Source of the DNA: UBA830 sp002295635
GTDB taxonomy: Bacteria; Pseudomonadota; Alphaproteobacteria; MPNO01; UBA830
DNA length: 64,000 nt
Direction: 5' to 3'
NCBI GenBank assembly: GCA_002295635.1
Contig: DBHK01000014.1
Coordinates: forward strand, 1 to 64,000
Made by a program: the position numbers and the translations under genes
Shown here: one piece after another, positions 8,839 through 16,020 of the stretch
How the letters are laid out: each line of letters begins with the position of its first letter
How positions within the stretch are numbered: position 1 is the first letter of the stretch
The notes under the pieces: generated by a model
Databases searched by the model: none
Told to the model about the DNA's origin: nothing
What the model saw: only the letters and a program-made list of their open reading frames with translations

Positions 8839-9650
8839 AGCGAGTAGGAGTAAACAAGAATGATGTGCCAGAGAGACATCACAAAAACTAGAATGGAGAG
8901 CGGCAAGTGGAGCAGAAGCCACTTTTTCATAACGTCTTGGCGGGCATAATGTTCATCGACCAAGCATTTACGTTCCGCGAGGGTCTGAATTTTGTTTAAA
9001 AACTCTTCCTCAGACCCACTTAGATATCGCCTGACGCTATCCAAGTGTCGCGCAAGCCATGCCTTATCAGAATTACCTCCTATTATGTATGACCAATAAA
9101 ATCTTGGACGCCTAAAATACCAACCGAGGGTTTGTGAATAATGCTCTTGAAGCGTTGTTTCGCCACATTCCTCAGCACAAGCGATTAGCGTCTTTTCAAC
9201 CTGGTCTCTTAAATGAAATATTTCTTCGGGTATCTTTTCGTAAATAATTTCTATACCCGTATTAGTCAGACGTTTAGGAAAGTATAGTGTAATGAAAACA
9301 CCCACTATCCCTGTTAAGCTAACGAGCCAGAAACCTAGGGCGAGCAGTTGCTCGTAAAGACCAACCGGCCAGAAGGTGCCGGCGTGGATAATAAAAAATG
9401 CAATTGTAAGGATGCCAACCGTAACATGAAGAGCAAACCAAACCCGAGCCAAGCCTAAATTAAATGCCGAGAGGCGTTTCCGGACATTAAAAATCAAAAG
9501 AAAGATGATGGCGGTGGCGAGAGACCAGCCGCTAATTACTTTTGGGTTTTTTAATTCAAGCTCCGCTTGTGCTTGCCAATAGAACACTGCAAAAAAAACT
9601 ACTGCTGAGAGGAGTGCCGGCATCAGTAATCTAGACAGCATGTCTCTCAT
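8835..9650 (-). CDS. Integral membrane protein with paired histidines, possible cytochrome b-type subunit
   Basis: 271 residues. Hydrophobic segments appear at about 8-25, 37-54, 70-90, 100-123 and 243-268, with a long soluble loop (about 125-240) between the last two. Two segments have histidine pairs spaced as in heme-b helices: LHVTVGILTIAFFIIH and the final HLPLSILVFVMSLWH. This suggests a di-heme quinol-linked cytochrome b, though it has no obvious match to NarI or FdnI families that I can name. Its stop codon overlaps the start of the decaheme gene and it follows the CNB/4Fe-4S gene by 15 bp. It probably forms the membrane part that links the cytoplasmic Fe-S protein to the decaheme protein. 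Confidence 0.65.
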   Translation of the reverse strand: MRDMLSRLLMPALLSAVVFFAVFYWQAQAELELKNPKVISGWSLATAIIFLLIFNVRKRLSAFNLGLARVWFALHVTVGILTIAFFIIHAGTFWPVGLYEQLLALGFWLVSLTGIVGVFITLYFPKRLTNTGIEIIYEKIPEEIFHLRDQVEKTLIACAEECGETTLQEHYSQTLGWYFRRPRFYWSYIIGGNSDKAWLARHLDSVRRYLSGSEEEFLNKIQTLAERKCLVDEHYARQDVMKKWLLLHLPLSILVFVMSLWHIILVYSYSL

Positions 9651-9665
9651 TCCGAAATACTCAAT

Positions 9666-11321
9666 TCACTCGTTAAAATCACGGAAATCGATGCGGGATA
9701 GAGCATCATGAGGACATGCTCGAACGCAAGCAGGACCTCCAGGGATCCCTGCACACAAATCGCATTTCGTAGCTTTAACAATTGGTTGGCCACCGGCATC
9801 AGAGGTATCAAGCACGACTGCGCCGTTTTTGCCGCGGATAGGAACCATAACTATATTTTTATATGGACACGAGTTTGCGCATGTTGCGCACCCAATACAG
9901 GTATCGTCATTGATCAGTACACTGCCAGTTTCCATTGATCGATGGATTGCACCCGTCGGACAGCCAATCATGCAAACTGGGTCTTTGCAATGCATACACG
10001 CGTTGGCAACCATCTTCCGGTCAAAGATCTCACCTTCCCTTCGGAACCTCGGATTTCCGCCATGGGTCGATGCGCACGCCCTAACGCAATCATCACACCG
10101 CATACACTTATCTAGGTCGATTACCATCGACTGAGTGCCGTTCATGTAACGCTTATCTAAAGCCCATTCCATCACCGCAGCGTCTGAGAGGGTTTGTTCA
10201 ATGGCAGCGAAGGTTTGTGAGAAGGAGGTGTCCGTGATTTGGGGGAACACGTGCCGTTCCAGTACTGTAACGGGTATTCTTATGACATCGACGTAACCTA
10301 AAGCAGATATCGAGTGCTGGAGTTTGAACTCTCCGTGGTGTCCACCCTTCCAAGACTTGTAAAGTTCGTCCAAACCAAACATATCTCCTGCGCCAAGATA
10401 TGTTAGAGTTTTTACCCCATTTCCGAATTTTTTCGAGACACGAGCGAAACCCGCCCTAACGACAAGCAATCCGTCAGGGTAATCGCCCTCTTTTGCAATA
10501 AATGGCTCGTCGAGCTTCGCCTTGTTAAAGGACACGTGCCAGTCAAAACCGCCATAGGTCTCAAATAAACATTCCCTCGCCAGATCGGCAAAGTGTTGCT
10601 CCTCAAGGCCTTTTAGAAGCGGAATTTGCCGAAGGTAACTATCAAGCGCCGTCGACCGGTATAATTCATTTATTTTGTTCCGCCAGTCGCGATCCACTTT
10701 CATAATATCTCGAAGACCTTGCCATCGCATCTCCATTACGACAGCCGGCTGCTCCGCAAAAATAGTGACTGATCGGGGAACACGACCTAAGGCAGCTAGC
10801 TCACCAAAAAATGTGCCTTCTGACAGTCGCACTATATCCTTTCCATCAATGATGGCGGGAACATCTTGCAAAAATGCACCCCGTGTTCCCGGATCACCAT
10901 CGCCGGCGCCTCGCCTTTGGTAACGTTCGGTATCTCTTTTCTCCGCAACGTTGCGCTCACCGAACAGTGTTTTCAATCGCGGTAATACCCCGATACGGTC
11001 TTCCTTTACCCGACCTAACTGCTCTTCGGGAATACCAGGAGCTCGAGCAATGAGAAGCTCTCCCTCAAGGATCAAAAACGCGGAATTACCGTAATCACCC
11101 TCACGCACTACTATTTCACCGGGCGCGTAGCGGTTGACCCGCATGTCGTAGCGGACGAGACCTTCCAGCGGTGCAGAGCGTGGAAAAGCATCGGCGTCCA
11201 ACTCTTTTATTTCCGCCCTATTCATCAATAGAGCGAAATCGTCATCCGACATTTCCGCATCGAAAGCAGCATCCCATCTGGTTGGCCGGTCGATGTGCTC
11301 GTGTGTAACGGTTTCGTTCAT
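9666..11321 (-). CDS. Cyclic-nucleotide-binding-domain protein with C-terminal 4Fe-4S ferredoxin domains
   Basis: 551 residues from the ATG at 11321. A TTG 15 bases upstream is also possible and neither has a strong ribosome site. No signal peptide, so cytoplasmic. Residues about 45-200 are a CNB domain whose phosphate-binding cassette reads FFGELAALGRVPRSV, close to the canonical FGE...PRxA. It is interrupted by a charged insertion at about 105-160. A second, degenerate CNB domain covers about 230-350. Residues 406-540 hold four ferredoxin-type cysteine clusters (CMRCDDCVRAC, CMHCKDPVCMIGC, CIGCATCANSC, CDLC...CVRAC) as in NrfC/DmsB-type electron-transfer subunits. It looks like a ligand-gated Fe-S relay feeding the adjacent membrane cytochromes. 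Confidence 0.9.
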   Translation of the reverse strand: MNETVTHEHIDRPTRWDAAFDAEMSDDDFALLMNRAEIKELDADAFPRSAPLEGLVRYDMRVNRYAPGEIVVREGDYGNSAFLILEGELLIARAPGIPEEQLGRVKEDRIGVLPRLKTLFGERNVAEKRDTERYQRRGAGDGDPGTRGAFLQDVPAIIDGKDIVRLSEGTFFGELAALGRVPRSVTIFAEQPAVVMEMRWQGLRDIMKVDRDWRNKINELYRSTALDSYLRQIPLLKGLEEQHFADLARECLFETYGGFDWHVSFNKAKLDEPFIAKEGDYPDGLLVVRAGFARVSKKFGNGVKTLTYLGAGDMFGLDELYKSWKGGHHGEFKLQHSISALGYVDVIRIPVTVLERHVFPQITDTSFSQTFAAIEQTLSDAAVMEWALDKRYMNGTQSMVIDLDKCMRCDDCVRACASTHGGNPRFRREGEIFDRKMVANACMHCKDPVCMIGCPTGAIHRSMETGSVLINDDTCIGCATCANSCPYKNIVMVPIRGKNGAVVLDTSDAGGQPIVKATKCDLCAGIPGGPACVRACPHDALSRIDFRDFNE

Positions 11322-11423
11322 TGCATCAGTAGCCAAAACATCTGTTGGTCAATAGAAAATCGTGCGCAAATATCTATTTGCCTATAATTTCTCGGCAAAT
11401 CAAAAGAGCCAATGCTCTGACAG

Positions 11424-12332
11424 CTACTTAAACTTGGTCGGCAATTTCGAGCCGACTAATCCCAACAAATCTTTCCCTTTTATGGCTTTAGTGAAAGCCC
11501 TTCCCTCGGACATTGACGGCGACTTAAGCAGTTTTGCCGCTTCCGGTAGTTTTGACAAAACTGCAGTAGCGTTCGCGATACGTTTTTTCTGCGCTGCCGT
11601 ATACTTCGGGTCACTCGTTTTAGCTATTGCGGCCGAGGCGCTTACTAAAGCCGCAGCTTGTCCTACTACAAAAAGATGCGCCAATTGCGGTTTGGTCATC
11701 TCTTTATTTTTTGTAACATCTGGTGGGTAGAAACGATGGCGTACGGACCCATTATAGTATTTGACCAGTTCAAAGTTAGGATTGAGAGGGTGACCATTTT
11801 TGAGCATTTTCGCGGCATGCTCTCCCGATAGCTTTGGGTTCGCAAGTCCATGACACGACATGCAATTGGATGCGACGTCGAAAATTTCTTGTGGCCAAAT
11901 CATTCCAGCAGCTGCGGCAGCCTTCCGGCGTTTAGCCTTATGTTCTGGCGTTTCTTGTCCTCTCTTTACTCCTGGTCCACCGTAGTTGTTGTGGACTGAG
12001 ATCCATTTCGACGCAGCCCCGTGGCAACTCTCGCAAGAGGGGCCACTTATCGGCTTAAGTTTCTTCTTTTTGGCGACAGCCGTATAATGACAGGTGGCAC
12101 AGGTTTTGGACTTTTTCATCCTTTTTTCGCCAATCGATTTGACAATCTTTTTGGCGATTTTGTTTTTATGTATCTTTTTGAATGATGAGAAGTGTTTGGT
12201 GCCCTTCCAAACTCCAAAAGATGCTCGATGGCATTTGCCACATTTATCAGCTCCAACGTAGCTTGGTTGCGCCTCCGCACCACCGACCATCGCTGTGAAA
12301 AATATAGCTAAAAACGTTAGAGCGACTTTCAT
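11424..12332 (-). CDS. Periplasmic tetraheme cytochrome c (c554-like)
   Basis: 302 residues from the ATG at 12332, chosen because AAAGGG lies about 9 bases upstream and a signal peptide (MKVALTFLAIFFTAMVGGAEA) starts there. A longer frame upstream lacks both. Four CxxCH motifs are present: CGKCH, CATCH, CESCH and CMSCH. The protein is lysine-rich (KKKKLKP, HKAKRRKAAAAAG), so strongly basic, which suits a diffusible periplasmic carrier or docking to acidic partners such as the Glu-rich linker of the decaheme protein. It is the first gene of the block, 102 bp upstream of the CNB/Fe-S gene. The cytochrome c554 family is known as an electron acceptor of hydroxylamine oxidoreductase, but no such enzyme is in the window. 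Confidence 0.88.
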   Translation of the reverse strand: MKVALTFLAIFFTAMVGGAEAQPSYVGADKCGKCHRASFGVWKGTKHFSSFKKIHKNKIAKKIVKSIGEKRMKKSKTCATCHYTAVAKKKKLKPISGPSCESCHGAASKWISVHNNYGGPGVKRGQETPEHKAKRRKAAAAAGMIWPQEIFDVASNCMSCHGLANPKLSGEHAAKMLKNGHPLNPNFELVKYYNGSVRHRFYPPDVTKNKEMTKPQLAHLFVVGQAAALVSASAAIAKTSDPKYTAAQKKRIANATAVLSKLPEAAKLLKSPSMSEGRAFTKAIKGKDLLGLVGSKLPTKFK

Positions 12333-12522
12333 CGAAATATCCCTTTCGTCGTCCCCCGCACCAGAACCATGAGGCAAGGGATAGTCTAAACTCCAGAATG
12401 TCAACGCTATCCGCTAGTTACGCCTGCTGACAATCAATGATAAATCACGAATTGAAAGTCGTTGCAACAATAAGGTCGAATCCGACGATAACAAGGAATC
12501 GGCTCATCAAACTTACCCTTGT

Positions 12523-12541
12523 TCCACGTTATCATCGTGGA
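12523..12541. other. Small inverted repeat between cytochrome and acetolactate synthase genes
   Basis: TCCACG and CGTGGA form a perfect six-pair stem with a 7-base loop. No T-run follows on either strand, so it is not a good intrinsic terminator. It lies in the 280 bp gap upstream of the tetraheme gene and could be an operator or chance. Confidence 0.3.
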
Positions 12542-12612
12542 TCCAAGATAGCGGCAGAAACGGTATAATTATTCGGTTATTTTATAACATTAATTTTAAT
12601 CTTCCAGACGTT

Positions 12613-14277
12613 TTAAATAGGAACTGACACAGCACCGAGACGGTCAGATAATTTCACATTCTCCCCATAATCAACGGGAATGGAAATCAACGCCGGGCCC
12701 TCCTGCGAGAACGCCTCCTCGAGATACGGAATAATTTGGTCTGTCGCATTCACCTTTTTTCCCCACATCCCAAAACTCTCTGCGAGAGTTTCAAAATTTG
12801 GATTTGTGAACTCGAGATCTGAGTGTTTCCCACCGAACCCATTTTGTTGCTTCCACTTTATTAATCCGTATTCACCATCTTCCCAAACCATGGCAACGAT
12901 ATTGAGTTTCCGCCTCACCGCAGTCTCCAAATCCTGAACATTCATCATGAAACCGGCGTCCCCTGAGATCGACAAAACCCGACGTTCAGGAAAGGCAATC
13001 TTTGCCCCTATGGACCCGGGCATAGCGAATCCCATAGTACAGAAACCATTGGAAATTAAGCAGGTATTCGGCTCGACACATTGAAAATAACGTGAAATCC
13101 ACATTTTATGGGCACCCACATCAGAAAGAAGGATATCTTCATCACTGAGCACCTCACGAACATCCCAAAGAATCTTTTGCGGCTTTACAGGTACAGATTT
13201 ATCATCTTTTTCTGCAGCAAAATCTTGAGTGAGGGTATTTCGAAGTTCTGAACGACTATTTACGTCGAACAATGGCAATCTACCTCCGAATTTTTCATTT
13301 AGTAGTTCGTTTATCTGCCATAGCGCATCCGCAAGATCACCTATAACCTCGACATCAGGTTGATAGTCTTTATCCACCTCAGCTTCCCAGAAATCGATAT
13401 GAATAATTCTTTTTGTATCTTGATTTTTCCGGTTCCACGCTGATGGGGAGTATTCGACAAGGTCGTAGCCGCAAGAAATTACAAGATCAGCTTCGTCAAA
13501 CGCGAGGTTGTTATAGTCACCTGAACCGAGACCCATTGTATAAAGGCAGTGGTCATCATTCATCGAAATTGCACCTTTGCCCATAAAGGTATTAACAACA
13601 CCGATCCCTGTTTTCTGTGCGAGGCGGGAGAGTTGGGACGCTGCACGCTTTCTGATCGCCCCGTTGCCTGCAAGAATTATAGGGTTTTTTGCTTTCCCAA
13701 TTAGCTCAACTGCATGCGCGATCGCTTTGTGATCGGCGGCCGGGCGCCTCACTTTAATAGGAGTTAAAGGAGCATCATCAACCTCCAATTTCGCAATATC
13801 CTCTGGAAGCTCAATTACAGTTACACCCGGTTTCTCAGAGACCGCAACTTTGAAGGCTTTTCGTATGACCTCAGTGATGTTACCCGCGGAGAGAATAGAC
13901 TGAGACCACTTAGAAATCGGTCTCATCATCGCAACCGAATCCATATTCTGGTGACTTTCTTTGTGAAGTCGCTTTGTCGAGCCTTGACCAATAATTGCAA
14001 CCACTGGCGCTCGATCCATATTAGCGTCAGCAAGTCCAGTGACCAGATTTGTAGCGCCCGGACCGAGGGTCGCAAGACAGACTCCTGCTTTGCCGGTAAG
14101 TCTTCCATAGGCATCTGCGGCAAAAGCCGCAGCTTGCTCGTGACGACATAGAACGAAATCTATTTCGGATTCATTCAGAGAGATCATTACATCAGCATTT
14201 TCCTCACCGGGAACACCGAAGATGCGCTCTACACCCTCTGCCTCGAGACATTTCACAAATAAATCAGAAGCTTTCAT
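12613..14277 (-). CDS. Acetolactate synthase-like TPP enzyme (catabolic type)
   Basis: 554 residues with the three-domain TPP-enzyme layout. The catalytic glutamate is in LCRHEQAAAFAADAYGRLTG. The pyrophosphate motif is SGDAGFMMN followed by DGEYGLIKW, the Mg/TPP signature of the acetolactate synthase family. It is cytosolic. It condenses pyruvate with pyruvate or another 2-oxo acid in known homologues. No regulatory ilvN gene lies beside it, which favours a catabolic role. It follows the aldehyde dehydrogenase gene by 19 bp, so the two are an operon. The pair might act on a 2-oxo acid whose decarboxylation yields an aldehyde, or on acetoin metabolism. Other TPP decarboxylases cannot be excluded. 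Confidence 0.85.
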   Translation of the reverse strand: MKASDLFVKCLEAEGVERIFGVPGEENADVMISLNESEIDFVLCRHEQAAAFAADAYGRLTGKAGVCLATLGPGATNLVTGLADANMDRAPVVAIIGQGSTKRLHKESHQNMDSVAMMRPISKWSQSILSAGNITEVIRKAFKVAVSEKPGVTVIELPEDIAKLEVDDAPLTPIKVRRPAADHKAIAHAVELIGKAKNPIILAGNGAIRKRAASQLSRLAQKTGIGVVNTFMGKGAISMNDDHCLYTMGLGSGDYNNLAFDEADLVISCGYDLVEYSPSAWNRKNQDTKRIIHIDFWEAEVDKDYQPDVEVIGDLADALWQINELLNEKFGGRLPLFDVNSRSELRNTLTQDFAAEKDDKSVPVKPQKILWDVREVLSDEDILLSDVGAHKMWISRYFQCVEPNTCLISNGFCTMGFAMPGSIGAKIAFPERRVLSISGDAGFMMNVQDLETAVRRKLNIVAMVWEDGEYGLIKWKQQNGFGGKHSDLEFTNPNFETLAESFGMWGKKVNATDQIIPYLEEAFSQEGPALISIPVDYGENVKLSDRLGAVSVPI

Positions 14278-14296
14278 TTTTCCCCCTTAAAATTTT

Positions 14297-15694
14297 TTAG
14301 GTAATGGCCTTTGACCGCCAAACCATCATTTTTTCTATTTGCATTTCGTGAATAGTATAAGGGATCCCTCCCACACCATGACCAGATGTTCTAGCTCCAG
14401 CAAACGGCATCCAATCGACTCGAAAGGCGGTATGTTCATTGACCATTACCGCCGTAGCATCCAGATGTTGATAGCAATGCATTGCTGTTTCCAAACTCTC
14501 AGTGAAAACAGCGGCTTGAAAACTAACGGGCAAACTATTTGCCTCACTGATCGCATTGTCTATTTCAGAGTAAGGATAGATGCTGACCACTGGCCCGAAA
14601 ACCTCTGAGGTAGAGACTTTAGCGTCACGACTTGCTCCAACGAGGACTGTCGGCTCATAGCAAGTATCAGAGAGTTTATTACCCCCTGCCTTGATGATTG
14701 CACCCCCTTTGGACGCTTCAGCCACCCAATCCGCGACCCTTTGACATTCCCGCGCATTGATAAGTGGGCCGACCTCTGTCTCTATGTCAGTCGGATCTCC
14801 GACCTTTAGTTTTTGGGCCGCTTGGGCAAGTTTATCGGCAAAGATATGAACAATAGTTTCATCGCAGAATACTCTCTGTACCGATACACAGACCTGTCCG
14901 GCATGGTAAAATCCACCCTTGGCTATACGAGTAATGGCATCTTCGATATCAGCGTCTTTTGCAATGATAACCGGCGCAACACCTCCGTGTTCTAGTGCGC
15001 ACCGTGTTCCAGGCGAAAGCTTCGATTTAAGCATCCAACCTACTCTGGATGAGCCGATAAAGCTAAAGAATGAAACCCTTGGGTCGGAAACCAGCTCCGT
15101 CGCGAGCTCGGTGTGTTCAGGAATAACAATTTGTGCCCAACCTGCCGGCAAACCAGCTTCCTGCAAAATTTCTATGAACGTTTTACAACTCAGGGGAGTG
15201 GAAGCTGCAGGTTTGACCAACACAGGACAGCCTGCCGCGATCGCTGGCGCGACCTGATGAACTATTAGATTGAAGGGATGATTAAAAGCACTAACAGCCA
15301 CCACTACTCCGATGGGCTCTAATTGCGTAAATGCTACCCGCGATTCGGAATTCTGATCGAGTTGCATTGGTATAACATTGCCACCTGTCGAGCGAAGTTC
15401 CTCGATACAGCATTCGACACCGTCCGCCGCACGATCAACCTCCACCAATGAGTCGAGCAGTGGTTTCCCGCCCTCTTGGGCAGCGCAAACTGCAATGCTC
15501 TCGCGCCGCTCCCTGATGATTTCAGCTACACGGCGTAATATCTCTATCCTTTTGCTTTTCTTTATCCAAGATGATCGATCCGAAAATAATGAATGCGCAG
15601 AGGACAGCATTGCTTCGATCGCTGGGCCATCGACTGTTTTGATGCTACCTATGATCTGATCGTCATAGGGCGCATTAATTTCCAAAATGGACAT
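14297..15694 (-). CDS. NAD(P)-dependent aldehyde dehydrogenase
   Basis: 465 residues from the ATG at 15694, with GGTGG just upstream. A GTG nine bases earlier is in frame. It has the ALDH superfamily fold: cofactor-site SAFNHPFNL and KPAASTPLS, catalytic glutamate in LEHGGVAP and catalytic cysteine in HAGQVCVSVQR. The cysteine context resembles lactaldehyde, phosphonoacetaldehyde and NADP-glyceraldehyde-3-phosphate dehydrogenases more than betaine aldehyde enzymes. It is the first gene of a two-gene unit with the acetolactate synthase-like enzyme and is divergent from the adenylate cyclase. It oxidises an aldehyde of unknown identity, perhaps the product of the TPP enzyme. Confidence 0.9.
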   Translation of the reverse strand: MSILEINAPYDDQIIGSIKTVDGPAIEAMLSSAHSLFSDRSSWIKKSKRIEILRRVAEIIRERRESIAVCAAQEGGKPLLDSLVEVDRAADGVECCIEELRSTGGNVIPMQLDQNSESRVAFTQLEPIGVVVAVSAFNHPFNLIVHQVAPAIAAGCPVLVKPAASTPLSCKTFIEILQEAGLPAGWAQIVIPEHTELATELVSDPRVSFFSFIGSSRVGWMLKSKLSPGTRCALEHGGVAPVIIAKDADIEDAITRIAKGGFYHAGQVCVSVQRVFCDETIVHIFADKLAQAAQKLKVGDPTDIETEVGPLINARECQRVADWVAEASKGGAIIKAGGNKLSDTCYEPTVLVGASRDAKVSTSEVFGPVVSIYPYSEIDNAISEANSLPVSFQAAVFTESLETAMHCYQHLDATAVMVNEHTAFRVDWMPFAGARTSGHGVGGIPYTIHEMQIEKMMVWRSKAIT

Positions 15695-16020
15695 CTTACC
15701 CACCGTGTACTGTTTATCCCTCGAGGCAGGACCCTCTCTCGCCTAAGAATAATCTTAGGTTGGAGAGAAAGTAGCTTAGCATGCGCAGTTTACGCTCGTC
15801 GATCTCATGAATCAGGTTTTTTGTTTGCCCCTCTCCATACTATAAAACTAAAAGAGTTGAACAACAGTTATTAAGCTTAAACATTCATCATTCTTAAACG
15901 GTAATCAACGAAGCACTTATGCGCAAAAAACACGAACCTATTCAAGAGTGGACCTCAACAGCCGCATATCATTACAATTGATGGCAAGCAAAACGTGAGC
16001 CAAGGACAAAAATTAGATTG
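15695..16020. promoter_or_regulatory. Divergent promoter region with a leader hairpin (15736-15768)
   Basis: About 320 bp between the divergent aldehyde dehydrogenase and adenylate cyclase genes. CCTAAGA (15742-15748) and TCTTAGG (15753-15759) form a perfect seven-pair stem with a 4-base loop. It is flanked by CTCTC and GAGAG, which can extend it beyond a small internal loop. It would lie in the 5' leader of the dehydrogenase operon. It may be an operator or an RNA structure. No gene is seen here. Confidence 0.4.

Noticed and set aside
8838..8922. Longer start for the decaheme protein
   Set aside because: It would overlap the membrane protein gene by 88 bases and has no ribosome site. The GTGA overlap is the better start.
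11362..11730. 122-codon plus-strand frame over the end of the tetraheme gene
   Set aside because: Antisense shadow of a gene with clear CxxCH motifs and a signal peptide.
11424..12332. Partner of a hydroxylamine oxidoreductase
   Set aside because: The cytochrome is c554-like, but no octaheme oxidoreductase or ammonia monooxygenase gene is present in the window.
12523..12541. Intrinsic terminator of the acetolactate synthase gene
   Set aside because: The stem is only six pairs and no T-run follows on the minus strand. Kept only as a weak inverted repeat.
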